Assembly (NCBI GenBank): GCA_965216195.1
Contig: OZ244151.1
Coordinates: 992,001 to 1,056,000 of the forward strand
Source of the DNA: Aridibacter sp965216195
Lineage (GTDB): Bacteria > Acidobacteriota > Blastocatellia > Pyrinomonadales > Pyrinomonadaceae
DNA length: 64,000 bases
Direction of reading: 5' to 3'
Under the pieces are notes generated by a model. The model did not search any database. It had not been told where the DNA came from and saw only the letters and a list, made by a program, of their open reading frames with translations. The translations under genes and the position numbers were made by a program. Positions 25,480-34,287 of this stretch are shown here, piece after piece (position 1 is the first letter of the stretch; each line of letters starts with the position of its first letter).

Positions 25480-26043
25480 GCAAGTGAAAACTTTGCTTTC
25501 ATTGCAAGACTTTCAGTGATCTTCCGCAACGTCTATGCTTAGAGCAACTGACAACGAAGGAGAACAGAAGAGGCTTGCACACGACGAGCAGATTAACTGC
25601 TCATGTGGTTTGGGTAACAAAATATCTTATCCGCGTTTTGCAAGGCGACATCAAAGTTAGATGTCGGGACTTGCTCAGACAAATCTGCGATGCCGAAGAT
25701 GTGCGAATCTTAAAGGGCGTAGTCAGTAAAGACCACGTTCACATGCACATCGAGTATCCGCCGAAATTGGGACTCTCCGGATTGCTCAAACGCTTAAAAG
25801 GACGTTTCATCAAGGCGTTTGCAACAAGAATTTCCGCAACTTCGGGAGCGATATTGGGGACGACACTTTTGGGCAACGGGCTATGGAGCGTGGTCAACCG
25901 GTAATATCACCGAAGAGATGGTGCAAGAATACTTAGAACATCATTGGCACAAGTCAAACAAGGAAAATGACAATTTCATCCTTGAAGATTGAATATGGAG
26001 GACTTTCAGCCCATTTTCAAACGCCTGCACCTTTCAGTGCAGG
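25480..26043 (+). mobile_element. IS200/IS605-type element with subterminal hairpins
   Basis: The element is defined by a TnpA-type gene flanked by two hairpins. The left one, 25480-25505, is GCAAGTGAAA pairing with TTTCATTGC with one bulged G; bulged subterminal hairpins are the substrate of Y1 transposases. The right one, 26024-26043, is CCTGCAC-CTTTCA-GTGCAGG, a perfect 7-bp stem. CTTTCAG also recurs near both ends (25510 and 26004). Exact ends are not fixed because IS200 elements lack inverted termini and target duplications. No tnpB is present. Confidence 0.75.
25575..25992 (+). pseudogene. tnpA: Frameshifted IS200/IS605 transposase (TnpA, Y1 HUH)
   Basis: The first frame (TTG start at 25575 after AAGGAG) encodes the N-terminal two thirds, including VVWVTKYLIRVLQGD and the HUH motif DHVHMHIEYPP. 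After RLKGRFIKAF the frame is wrong. Skipping one T in GCGTTTGC (25816-25822) restores LQQEFPQLRERYWGRHFWATGY and ITEEMVQEYLEHH with the catalytic tyrosine region, ending at 25992. A single-base insertion therefore inactivates the gene, unless a +1 shift is used. The protein would otherwise be a normal ~138-aa single-strand transposase. Confidence 0.85.
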
Positions 26044-26076
26044 GTGGTTTAGTTGTTCATAATTCACGGAGGTTTT

Positions 26077-27171
26077 ATGGCTAACACAATAGGATTACAA
26101 GAAAAGAAAGATTTTGATGAAGCGAAAGCCGAGGCTTTTGCGGGAAATGTATTGCAGACTTTAAATAGCGGGGCTCTATCGCTAATGATTAGCATTGGTC
26201 ACCGTACAGGCTTATTTGACACGCTATCTACGCTACCCCCATCCACTTCCTCGGAAATTGCGGAAGTTGCCGGGCTAAACGAGCGCTACGTGCGTGAATG
26301 GCTGGGATCGATGGTAACCGGAACGTTTATCGAATATGACCAAGAAACGAAGCGGTACAGCTTTCCAAAAGAGCACGCGGCGTTCTTAACGCGTCCCGCG
26401 GTTCAGGATAATATGGCGTCAATCGCACAATTTATTCCAATGTTGGGGGCGGTAGAGGACGAGATTCTGGAATGCTTTGAAAATGGCGGTGGACTTTCTT
26501 ATAAGTCGTTTCCGCGTTTTCACGACGCGATGGCAGAGGAAAGTGCGCAGACAGTTTTACCGGTGCTTATCGATAAGATCTTACCGCTGGCCGATGGAAT
26601 TACGGAAAAACTCGAAAACGGGATTGAGGTAGCAGATGTTGGATGCGGAGCAGGTCGTGCGCTAAATTTGATGGCAAAAACTTTCCCAAACAGCACTTTT
26701 ATTGGATACGACTTGTCCGAAGAGGCGGTTGCGCGCGCACAGAAAGAAGCCGAAGAAGCGGGCGCAAGCAACATTAGTTTTGAAAGAAAGGACGTTTCGA
26801 CGTTCAATGAACCGGAACGCTTCGGTTTAATTACTGCGTTTGACGCGATCCATGATCAGGCTAAACCGTCTGAGGTTTTGAAAGGAATATATGAGTCATT
26901 AAAAACGGGCGGTGCGTTTTTGATGCAGGATATTCGGGGTTCAAGCTATGTTCATAAGAATATGGATCATCCTGTCGCACCTTTGATGTATACGATTTCC
27001 TGTTTGCATTGTATGACCGTGTCACTGGCGGAAGATGGTGACGGTCTTGGCGCGATGTGGGGTGAAGAAAAGGCTGTTGAGATGTTAAAAGAGGCTGGGT
27101 TTGCCGATATAAAAGTAAATCAACTCGAACACGATATTCTGAACAATTTTTATGTAACCATAAAAAGTTAA
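26077..27171 (+). CDS. Class I SAM-dependent methyltransferase with winged-helix N-terminus
   Basis: A 364-aa protein. ATG at 26077 follows a GGAGG at 26068-26072. Residues about 20-100 form a winged-helix dimerisation-like domain (GLFDTLSTLPPSTSSEIAEV, NERYVREWLGSMV), as in plant O-methyltransferase and ubiquinone-type families. The Rossmann methyltransferase core has motif I VADVGCGAGRALNLMA, an acidic ribose-binding residue in FIGYDLS, and ITAFDAIHDQ as motif II. The substrate is unknown; similar proteins are annotated as methyltransferase-like transcriptional regulators. It directly follows the IS200-like element, whose right hairpin lies 34 bases before the start, so its native promoter may have been displaced. 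Confidence 0.88.
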   Translation: MANTIGLQEKKDFDEAKAEAFAGNVLQTLNSGALSLMISIGHRTGLFDTLSTLPPSTSSEIAEVAGLNERYVREWLGSMVTGTFIEYDQETKRYSFPKEHAAFLTRPAVQDNMASIAQFIPMLGAVEDEILECFENGGGLSYKSFPRFHDAMAEESAQTVLPVLIDKILPLADGITEKLENGIEVADVGCGAGRALNLMAKTFPNSTFIGYDLSEEAVARAQKEAEEAGASNISFERKDVSTFNEPERFGLITAFDAIHDQAKPSEVLKGIYESLKTGGAFLMQDIRGSSYVHKNMDHPVAPLMYTISCLHCMTVSLAEDGDGLGAMWGEEKAVEMLKEAGFADIKVNQLEHDILNNFYVTIKS

Positions 27172-27192
27172 ATAAAATGCGAATCGGATGGG

Positions 27193-27226
27193 AAACGCAG
27201 GGATTCGGTCTCTGCGTTTTTGTTTT
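27193..27226 (+). terminator. Rho-independent terminator after the methyltransferase
   Basis: AAACGCAG pairs exactly with CTGCGTTT around an 11-base loop, followed by TTTGTTTTG. It lies 22 bases beyond the methyltransferase stop codon. Confidence 0.85.
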
Positions 27227-27273
27227 GTTCGGTTATTTGTGAAAATACCCTATCGAATTAGCCGGAGAGCAAA

Positions 27274-27819
27274 ATGATTTCCAGTTTCTTTTCAAAAGGA
27301 CGAAACGTCATTTTATGCTGGGTCGTGTTTCTCGCATGGGGAATCTTTCTATTCAGTTTTAGCTTGTACCCGCAAGTGAAGGAGCTAAGCAAAAATGCCG
27401 ATTTACCGGAGGAGAAGTTTGGTTTTACTTCTGAGTATTTATACAGCTTTTTCGAGCGGCTTGGAACAAACGGACGAGACGCTTATTTCAGTTTTCAACT
27501 GATGGACTTACTAAACGCCGTTTTGTTTGGGGTGGCTTTATTTGCTGCGCTTTTTTACTTTCTCAGAAAGCTAAATGCGAACAGTTTTTTCAATGTATTG
27601 CTCGCTTTACCAGTAATTTCCGCTTTACTCGACGTTTCCGAAAATTTTGTGTTTTTATATTTGCTTTCCATTTTTTTGGAAAGATCCGAGTCGCTTGTTC
27701 GTTTGGCGAGTTTTTTAACGAGTGCGAAGTTAACGATTGGGAGTTTGGCTTTTATTGCCGCCGTAATTTGCGGATTAACTACATTGATAAGGTTTTTCGT
27801 CTTAAAGGTAAAAGGTTAG
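27274..27819 (+). CDS. Four-helix membrane protein of unknown function
   Basis: A 181-aa protein with four hydrophobic helices: VILCWVVFLAWGIFLFSFSLY, LMDLLNAVLFGVALFAALFYFL, LLALPVISALLDVSENFVFLYLL and IGSLAFIAAVICGLTTLIRFF. A polar extracytoplasmic loop (residues about 38-70) lies between helices 1 and 2. I recognise no family. The ATG at 27274 follows a GGAGAG. It ends 7 bases before the LOG-family gene and is probably co-transcribed with it and hutI. Confidence 0.7.
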   Translation: MISSFFSKGRNVILCWVVFLAWGIFLFSFSLYPQVKELSKNADLPEEKFGFTSEYLYSFFERLGTNGRDAYFSFQLMDLLNAVLFGVALFAALFYFLRKLNANSFFNVLLALPVISALLDVSENFVFLYLLSIFLERSESLVRLASFLTSAKLTIGSLAFIAAVICGLTTLIRFFVLKVKG

Positions 27820-27826
27820 TGACTTT

Positions 27827-28408
27827 ATGAACAGAATTTGCGTATTTTGCGGTTCCAACCCCGGAACCAACTCGGTTTATCTCGAGACTGCCGAAAAAGT
27901 GGGTGTATTTTTAGCAGAGAAGAAGATTGAGCTAGTTTATGGAGGCGGCGCTGTTGGGTTAATGGGTAAAATCGCCGATACCGTGATGCTAAATGGCGGA
28001 AGAGTAATTGGTGTAATTCCAAAGGCGTTGGCGGAAAAGGAGGTTGAACACGGCGGTTTAACTGAGCTCAATGTAGTTGACTCTATGCATAGGCGAAAAG
28101 CCATGATGGAAGAGCTATCTGACGGTTTTATAGCGCTTCCGGGAGGCTTTGGAACTTTTGAAGAACTTTGCGAAATAATTACTTGGGCGCAGCTCGGCTT
28201 TCACAATAAGCCGTGTGGTTTCTTAAACATACAAGGATATTATGATCCATTAGTTGAACTTTTTGATAAAGCAACTGATGAGGGCTTTGTTCGGGAAGAG
28301 CACCGAAAGCTCGTAATAATCGAAGACGAAATAGATGAAATGTATAAGCGTATGAAGAGCTATCAGCCACCCGCGCTCGAAAAATGGCTTGAGAAGGACG
28401 AAACCTAA
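27827..28408 (+). CDS. LOG family protein (TIGR00730)
   Basis: A 193-aa Rossmann-like protein of the LOG/YgdH family. These hydrolyse nucleoside 5'-monophosphates, best known as cytokinin riboside 5'-monophosphate phosphoribohydrolase. The signature PGGFGTFEELCEIITW (about residues 105-120) is complete, with the catalytic/phosphate-binding residues in MHRRKAMMEE just before. The N-terminal ICVFCGSNPG and ELVYGGGAVGLMG are also typical. Its TAA stop overlaps the hutI ATG (TAATG), indicating translational coupling. Confidence 0.93.
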   Translation: MNRICVFCGSNPGTNSVYLETAEKVGVFLAEKKIELVYGGGAVGLMGKIADTVMLNGGRVIGVIPKALAEKEVEHGGLTELNVVDSMHRRKAMMEELSDGFIALPGGFGTFEELCEIITWAQLGFHNKPCGFLNIQGYYDPLVELFDKATDEGFVREEHRKLVIIEDEIDEMYKRMKSYQPPALEKWLEKDET

Positions 28409-29874
28409 TGAATAGCTGCGATCTGATAATTGCAAACACTGCTCAACTTGTGACTTGTGCGAGCTTGGGGAGGGCAAAAAAGGGCCCCGAGATGCTGGAT
28501 GTGGGAATTATCGAGGGCGGTGCGGTGGCCGTCAGGGACGGGAAGATTGTAGGTGTGGGAGAAACTTCGTCGGTTCTAGAGGAGTTTTCAACGGAAACTC
28601 TAATTGACGCGAAAGGGAAAGTTGTATGCCCGGGGTTTGTTGATCCTCATACCCATATTGTTTTTGGCGGTAACCGTCTGGATGAGTTTGAGCTGCGCAT
28701 AAAGGGGGCGTCGTATCTGGAGATCATGGAGGCCGGCGGCGGGATCGTTAGCACGGTACAGCATACGCGTGAATCGAGCGTTGAAGAATTAGTTTTGACA
28801 GCTCGCAAACGCCTTGACGTGATGCTCCAGCTTGGCTGCACAACTGTTGAAATTAAAACCGGTTATGGGCTCGATCGAGAAACCGAGGTCAAGATGTTGG
28901 TCGCAATCGAAGAACTGGACAAGACTCATTCCATCGATATTGTTCCTACTTTTTTGGCAGCTCATGCGATTCCGGCCGATTGGAAAGGGAAAGAAGATGA
29001 GTTTACTGATCTGATATGTGATGAAATGATTCCGGCCGCCTGGGATTGGTATCAGAATTCGCACTTCTCTCGGGTAGGGGCAGACACAGAGGGCACAGAG
29101 AGCACGGAGAAAAGAAATGTAAAGAAAGAATGGAGCAAAAGGAAGAAGCATCAGGACGAGGATTTCCTGACGGACAAAAATGATCACGCGGAAAAAGAAA
29201 AAAATGGTGCCGAAAATTTCGAGCAAGGCTCCAAATCCTCTGTGTGCTCTGTGGCTGGAACCGCCCCGTTTTTTATTGATGTGTTTTGTGAGCAAAATGC
29301 CTTTAACTTAAAGCAAGCAAAGCAGGTTATAGAAACGGCTGCCGAGCTGGGATTTAAGATTAAAGCCCACGTCGATGAATTTACAAATCTGGGTTGTGCT
29401 GAGTTTGCGATTGAGGCGGGCGCGACATCGATTGATCACCTTGACGCAACGAATGACAGCGAAATCGAGATGCTTGCTACGTCTGATACGGTTGGGATCG
29501 TTACGCCGACGGTGAATTTCAATCTGGGCAGTAAAGAGTTTGCAGATGCTAGAAAAATGATCGACGCCGGCTGCGCGATGGCTCTTTCAACTGACTACAA
29601 TCCCGGTTCCGCTCCTTGCTCATCCCAGCCCCTGGCAATGGCAATCGCAAGTCGATATCAAAAATTACTGCCTTCGGAGACTTTAAACGCGATCACGATA
29701 AACGCAGCGTTTGCAGTAGGTTTGGGTGAAACACGTGGTTCGGTTGAAGTTGGCAAGCAAGCGGATCTTCTGATTCTAGATACGGACGATTATCGACAGG
29801 TAGCTTACGAATTTGGTCGTAATTTTGTGGAAACTGTGATCAAGAGCGGGGTTGAGGCGGCGATAAACTCTTAG
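28408..29874 (+). CDS. hutI: Imidazolonepropionase carrying an in-frame insertion
   Basis: Hydrolyses 4-imidazolone-5-propionate to N-formimino-L-glutamate, the third step of histidine degradation. Amidohydrolase features are VCPGFVDPHTHIVFGG (H81, H83), EIKTGYGL, FLAAHAIP, KAHVDEF and the late metal Asp in ALSTDYNPGSAP. At 488 aa it is about 60 residues longer than usual. The excess is a lysine/glutamate-rich stretch (about residues 222-285) placed between the conserved DEMIPAAW and FFIDVFCEQNAF, and encoded by a REPIN-like element with inverted CACAGAG ends. The frame is preserved and no stop appears, so the enzyme could still fold with a surface loop. It is coupled to the LOG gene upstream and overlaps the convergent NUDIX gene by 4 bases. 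Confidence 0.93.
   Translation: MNSCDLIIANTAQLVTCASLGRAKKGPEMLDVGIIEGGAVAVRDGKIVGVGETSSVLEEFSTETLIDAKGKVVCPGFVDPHTHIVFGGNRLDEFELRIKGASYLEIMEAGGGIVSTVQHTRESSVEELVLTARKRLDVMLQLGCTTVEIKTGYGLDRETEVKMLVAIEELDKTHSIDIVPTFLAAHAIPADWKGKEDEFTDLICDEMIPAAWDWYQNSHFSRVGADTEGTESTEKRNVKKEWSKRKKHQDEDFLTDKNDHAEKEKNGAENFEQGSKSSVCSVAGTAPFFIDVFCEQNAFNLKQAKQVIETAAELGFKIKAHVDEFTNLGCAEFAIEAGATSIDHLDATNDSEIEMLATSDTVGIVTPTVNFNLGSKEFADARKMIDAGCAMALSTDYNPGSAPCSSQPLAMAIASRYQKLLPSETLNAITINAAFAVGLGETRGSVEVGKQADLLILDTDDYRQVAYEFGRNFVETVIKSGVEAAINS
29081..29257 (+). mobile_element. REPIN/MITE-like insertion inside hutI
   Basis: The ends are imperfect inverted repeats: CAGACACAGAGGGCACAGAG at 29081-29100 and CCTCTGTGTGCTCTGTGGCT at 29237-29256. 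The 136 bases between them encode a charged, low-complexity peptide without stops. CACAGAG...CTCTGTG termini of this kind occur in widely dispersed bacterial repeats, in my recollection of the sequence type. It is absent elsewhere in the window. Confidence 0.75.
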
Positions 29875-30296
29875 TTTTTTATTCGACTTAAAGTATGTAT
29901 GGTTTCGACGTTCATTTTGAGGGAATCAAAATCTGCAGGCTTTACCCAACGGTATTCCGTAAACTCATTGTTTAGTTGGATTTCCGAGCCTTGCGCGACG
30001 CAATTGAAGATCAGGAAGATCATATAGACATTATGTTTTGAACCGTCTTCAAAAGTCTTTTCGTAGGTGCCGTCTTTAAAAAACGCCGGTTCGATATCTG
30101 TGACTTCTATGCTGAGCTCCTCGCGTAATTCTCGCCTAAGAGCTACCTCAACGGTTTCATTAGCCTCCATGCCCCCACCCGGAAGTCCCCATTCACCCGG
30201 AAAAACGCCGCGTTCAGGTGACATCTTGCAAAACAGCAGTTCACGAGCTTTATTCCAAACCAACCCGACGACAATCGTTCGACGTTTTTTGCTCAT
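29871..30296 (-). CDS. NUDIX hydrolase
   Basis: A 141-aa pyrophosphohydrolase with a complete Nudix box: GGGMEANETVEVALRRELRE followed by EL, residues about 40-61, fitting Gx5Ex7REUxEExGU. It hydrolyses a nucleoside diphosphate linked to another group; substrate unknown, possibly an oxidised nucleotide. It is probably the second gene of a unit with MscS (start overlaps the MscS stop by one base) and is convergent with hutI. Confidence 0.93.
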   Translation of the reverse strand: MSKKRRTIVVGLVWNKARELLFCKMSPERGVFPGEWGLPGGGMEANETVEVALRRELREELSIEVTDIEPAFFKDGTYEKTFEDGSKHNVYMIFLIFNCVAQGSEIQLNNEFTEYRWVKPADFDSLKMNVETIHTLSRIKN

Positions 30297-31369
30297 TATT
30301 TTGCAGGCGATTCTTTGACGTAGACATCCCTTTGCGGAAAAGGAATTTCGATGTTTTCGCGCATAAATGTCTTATAAACTCCGCGATTCAGTTCGTGCAA
30401 TACCCTCCCGCGAAAGACGGGTTTTTCAACCCAGCAGAGCAGTTCGTAATCGAGCTGGAATTCACCAAATTCTCTAAGACGTACGCGCGGTTTTGGGATT
30501 TCGCAAACCTCTTTATGCTCATTTGCGACTTCCAGAAGCAGTTTCTCAACCTGATCGATATCGCTTCCGTACGCAACACCAACCTTCACTCTTATTCTAA
30601 ATTTTTCATGGTGACCACCGGATTCGTTTATAACGGTGGTTGTTGCAAGCGTTCCATTTGGCACCGTAATTTCAACGTCATCGCGCGTTAGGATTCTCGT
30701 GCTGCGGACACCGATGTGGGTAATCATCCCGCGTTCACCGGTGTCGAAGTTGATAAAATCACCAACTTTAAACGGCTTGTCAGCGAAAATGGCGATGCCG
30801 CCGAAGATGTTGGCGAGGGTATCCTTTGCAGCGAAACCAACCGCTAAGCCGATAATTCCGGCGGAAGCAATCCAGGCTGTAATGTCGATATCCCAGATTA
30901 GAAAAACGACATATGTCCCAACCGCGACGAGGAAAATCGTAACCGTGTTTTTTATAAGCGGCGTTGTAGTTGGCGTTATGAATTTGAAGCGTTTGGAATT
31001 GTGTTGGAGCAGATCCACCGTAAGATCGGTCAGACGTAAACCAAAGCGAAACCAAACCAAGACTGCGATCGTTTTCAGAATTCCGACCGTAATCTGCGTA
31101 ACATTTTCTCGAAGCGCAAACTCGTGGGTTGCAACCGCAAGACCAACCAGCAAAACCGAGAGAAAAATCGGTTTGTGCAGCAAATTTAGGACTTTGTTGT
31201 CGAAATCCGTACGCGTTTTTGATACCAGCTTTGCGAGTAGGCCGGTCACGATCCAATCGACGATTTTGCCCAGCAGCAGGGACGCAGCAATTATCAAAAG
31301 AGCGCGAAGCCACGGATAGGGACCGACAAAGGCCATAGCATTGTGAATTTGGTTGTAGATTTGCTCCAT
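30296..31369 (-). CDS. Small-conductance mechanosensitive channel (MscS family)
   Basis: A 357-aa channel that releases solutes on osmotic downshock. The start at 31369 (MEQIYNQIHNAMAFVG) is preferred; the frame extends 21 codons further without support. Three or four membrane helices occupy the first 190 residues (LRALLIIAASLLLGKIVDW, LSVLLVGLAVATHEF, TVTIFLVAVGTYVVFLIW). The pore helix and following block IGLAVGFAAKDTLANIFGGIAIFADKPFKVGD are classic MscS, followed by the beta domain (GERGMITHIGVRSTRI) and the C-terminal mixed domain. The gene is co-directional and overlapping with the NUDIX gene. Confidence 0.93.
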   Translation of the reverse strand: MEQIYNQIHNAMAFVGPYPWLRALLIIAASLLLGKIVDWIVTGLLAKLVSKTRTDFDNKVLNLLHKPIFLSVLLVGLAVATHEFALRENVTQITVGILKTIAVLVWFRFGLRLTDLTVDLLQHNSKRFKFITPTTTPLIKNTVTIFLVAVGTYVVFLIWDIDITAWIASAGIIGLAVGFAAKDTLANIFGGIAIFADKPFKVGDFINFDTGERGMITHIGVRSTRILTRDDVEITVPNGTLATTTVINESGGHHEKFRIRVKVGVAYGSDIDQVEKLLLEVANEHKEVCEIPKPRVRLREFGEFQLDYELLCWVEKPVFRGRVLHELNRGVYKTFMRENIEIPFPQRDVYVKESPAK

Positions 31370-31481
31370 AGTTACTAAATGCTTGCAAAAAATAGGATAA
31401 TCATATATCAACTTTACGAAGTTTACACTCATTGGTTCGGGCGGAAAAAGACAAGTGAACAGCGCGAATCACCTAACCTAA

Positions 31482-33053
31482 ATGAAAGAAATCTTATTAG
31501 ACGGCGAAAGTCTTACAAGCGAGGAGGTTTTGTCGGTTGCTTACGGAGAGCCTGGCAAGCCTCGCGTCGCCCTTACTGATTCAGCAAAGAAGAATGTTGA
31601 CCGGGCTGCCAATGCGGTTCAGATGCTACTTGACCGCGGCGAGATCGCCTACGGGATCACAACGGGCTTTGGCGCCTTTAAGGACAAGATTATTTCTCCG
31701 GAGGAGGTCGAACGGCTTCAAAAAAATATTGTCGTAAGCCACGCCGTCGGAATAGGTGATCCTTTTGATGAAGTTACGACCCGCACAATTATGCTCATCC
31801 GAGCCAACACACTTGCGCGCGGCCATTCCGGAATAAGACTCGAAACGCTTCAGCTTTTAATCGATATGTTAAACGCAGGAGTTCATCCGATTATTCCACA
31901 GAAGGGAAGCCTTGGAGCGAGTGGAGATTTGGCCCCGTTGGCCCACATGGCGCTTCCTTTGATCGGAGAGGGCGAGGTTGTTTTTGCAGGCAAGCATGTA
32001 TCAGGATCCGCGGCATTTGAAAAAGCCGGATTAAAACCCGTGACGCTTGCGGCCAAAGAGGGGCTGGCGCTCACAAACGGAACTACGGTTATGACCGCCG
32101 TAGGGTTACTCGAGACTTTTCGCGCTAAGAAACTAGCTGATATTGCGGATGTCGCTGGGTGTTTGAGCCTCGAAGCATTAAATGGAACTTCGCTGGCGTT
32201 TGATGAGAGAATTCACTCGTTACGCCCTCATCCGAGGCAAAACGAATGCGCCGAGAATCTGCGAGATATTTTAGAGGGAAGCGAGTTTACGAGAGAACAC
32301 GATCCTTCAAACGTTCAGGATGCCTACACTTTGCGTTGTATGCCGCAGGTTCACGGAGCTTGTCGTGATGCGGTTGCTTACGCCGATTGGCTAATTGATC
32401 TTGAGCTCAACTCCGTTACGGACAATCCTTTGATATTTGTTGGTGAAGACGGCGAAGACATCGAAGTGATTTCGGGCGGCAATTTTCACGGTGAGCCGCT
32501 CGCGTTGGGATTTGATTATCTCGCGATCGCTTTATCTGAGCTCGGAAATATTAGCGAGCGACGAATTATGCGTCTAACCGACGAGGCTTCAAATGCCGGA
32601 GTTTTACCGGCATTTCTGACTGAAAAAGGCGGTCTTAATTCGGGTTTTATGATCGTTCAATATACGGCGGCAGCTTTGGCGACCGAAAACAAAATTTTGG
32701 CCCATCCGGCAAGTGTCGACACGATTCCGAGCTCAGCAAACGTTGAGGACCACGTTTCGATGGGTGCGACTGCAGTATTGAAGTTAGGCGGAGTTTCAAA
32801 AAATTTAGAAATGATCTTGGCCCTTGAGCTCCTATCGGCAGCTCAGGCAGTAGATTTTAGGCGTAAGGCGGTTGGAAGCGACAAAAAGCTCGGAAAGAGA
32901 ACTCAAAAGGTTTACGATCTGATTCGTTCGAGGGTGCCGTTTATTGAAGAAGATACCGTGATGTATCCTCATATGCGCGAGGTTGAAAAATTGATGGCTG
33001 AGGAATTGCTGGATATTGAAAAGGCACCGGGCGAAACGGAAAAAGTCGATTAG
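31482..33053 (+). CDS. hutH: Histidine ammonia-lyase (histidase)
   Basis: Deaminates L-histidine to urocanate, the first step of histidine degradation. The MIO cofactor triad Ala-Ser-Gly is at 146-148 in KGSLGASGDLAPLAHMAL. The N-terminal YGITTGFGAF, later NPLIF.GEDG, NFHGEPLALGFDYL and the C-terminal SVDTIPSSANVEDHVSMG are all typical, and the length (523 aa) is normal. It is divergent from MscS and separated from hutI (1.6 kb upstream, same strand) by two opposite-strand genes, so the hut genes do not form one operon here. No HutC-like operator could be identified. Confidence 0.97.
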   Translation: MKEILLDGESLTSEEVLSVAYGEPGKPRVALTDSAKKNVDRAANAVQMLLDRGEIAYGITTGFGAFKDKIISPEEVERLQKNIVVSHAVGIGDPFDEVTTRTIMLIRANTLARGHSGIRLETLQLLIDMLNAGVHPIIPQKGSLGASGDLAPLAHMALPLIGEGEVVFAGKHVSGSAAFEKAGLKPVTLAAKEGLALTNGTTVMTAVGLLETFRAKKLADIADVAGCLSLEALNGTSLAFDERIHSLRPHPRQNECAENLRDILEGSEFTREHDPSNVQDAYTLRCMPQVHGACRDAVAYADWLIDLELNSVTDNPLIFVGEDGEDIEVISGGNFHGEPLALGFDYLAIALSELGNISERRIMRLTDEASNAGVLPAFLTEKGGLNSGFMIVQYTAAALATENKILAHPASVDTIPSSANVEDHVSMGATAVLKLGGVSKNLEMILALELLSAAQAVDFRRKAVGSDKKLGKRTQKVYDLIRSRVPFIEEDTVMYPHMREVEKLMAEELLDIEKAPGETEKVD

Positions 33054-33170
33054 CAAGACCAGAGGTTCGTTCCATTTCGTCCCTCTCGATACCGGCAAAC
33101 CTGCTTTTACGGCCCTGCGTTTAAGGGTAGGACAAAAATTGTGTGCGGATCATAGCCGCAAAGAGTGTTT

Positions 33171-33575
33171 TTATGGAGAGAATTTTAGCATCCGAGAGTA
33201 TTTTTCAGGCAAAGTTTGAATTTTCTTGTTTTTGTCCGTGATTATGTGCGTGGTTTTCCCAACGGCAATCAGCTTCTCATCAGCTTTCCGTAACACTTCG
33301 TATTCGAAAACGATTCCCCGAGATTTTAATTTTTCGATCCGAGTTTTTACAGATAAAACGTCTTCATAAAACGCCGGCGATTTATAGCGGCAATAGCTTT
33401 CCGCAACAACCATCAAAAGGTTTTGATCTTCTTCCATTTCCAGATAGGAAAACCCTCGGTTTCGGCAATAATCGCTTCGTCCGAGTTCAAACCAGACATA
33501 GTAGTTCGAATGGTGGACTATACCCATTTTATCCGTTTCCGCGTAGCGAACTCTTATTTCGGTTTCATCCCACAT
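33171..33575 (-). CDS. Acyl-CoA thioesterase, 4-hydroxybenzoyl-CoA thioesterase/YbgC type
   Basis: A 134-aa hotdog-fold enzyme that hydrolyses acyl-CoA thioesters. The catalytic region VRYAETDKMGIVHHSNYYVWFE contains the conserved aspartate and the HxxN motif of the YbgC group, followed by GRSDYCRNRGFSYLEME. The chain ends in a conserved strand (IAVGKTTHIITD). YbgC-type genes often sit with tol-pal, but not here. It stands alone. Confidence 0.92.
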   Translation of the reverse strand: MWDETEIRVRYAETDKMGIVHHSNYYVWFELGRSDYCRNRGFSYLEMEEDQNLLMVVAESYCRYKSPAFYEDVLSVKTRIEKLKSRGIVFEYEVLRKADEKLIAVGKTTHIITDKNKKIQTLPEKYSRMLKFSP

Positions 33576-33700
33576 GTTAAATAAGTTAAAAGTGGAAAGT
33601 TAAAAGTTCAAAGTCAAAACGCAAAAGTTTTCGAAGTGATAGCCGGTCGAGATACCAAATGGCTTGCTAGTTAGTGCCTATACAGGCAAAATAATCGTTT

Positions 33701-34162
33701 ATGTCGGGCGAAGGAAAAACAATTGTAAGTAATCGACATGCTTTTCATGAATATCACATAGAGGATAAGTATGAAGCCGGAGCCGTGCTTAAGGGCACGG
33801 AGGTAAAGAGCATCATGGCTGGAAAAATCCAGCTTAAGGAATCGTACGTCGTGATAAAAAATGATGAAATCTGGTTGATGAACGCCCACGTTTCGCCCTA
33901 TTCACACGGAAACCAAAATAACCACGAGCCTCTCCGAACTCGTAAACTCCTTCTAAAAAGACGAGAAATTGAAAAACTTAGAAAAGAAACGGCGCAAAAG
34001 GGAATGACCTTGGTTGTTACTAAGGTCTATTGGAACAACGGCCGGATAAAATTTGAAATCGGCGTTGCAAAAGGCAAAAAGCTTTACGATAAACGCGAAA
34101 CGCTCAAGCGAAAAACAATCGATAAGGAAACCAAACGGCAGATGAAAGACGCGCATAAGTAG
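33701..34162 (+). CDS. smpB: SsrA-binding protein SmpB
   Basis: A 153-aa tmRNA partner required for trans-translation rescue of stalled ribosomes. Family marks: NRHAFHEYHIEDKYEAGAVL, GTEVKSIMAGKIQLKESYV, NAHVSPYSHGN and the basic C-terminal tail (KGKKLYDKRETLKRKT...), which enters the mRNA channel. The length is normal. No tmRNA gene was recognised in this window. Confidence 0.97.
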   Translation: MSGEGKTIVSNRHAFHEYHIEDKYEAGAVLKGTEVKSIMAGKIQLKESYVVIKNDEIWLMNAHVSPYSHGNQNNHEPLRTRKLLLKRREIEKLRKETAQKGMTLVVTKVYWNNGRIKFEIGVAKGKKLYDKRETLKRKTIDKETKRQMKDAHK

Positions 34163-34287
34163 TCCGGACAGCAGGAAAACTTTTGATAAATTCATTGTGC
34201 AAAGTGCGGGTTTGATAAAACGTCTTAAAAGTAAGATAATCTCTTTTTCGTATCTCCCAAATGTCAAAAAATCAATTGAGGAAAACT

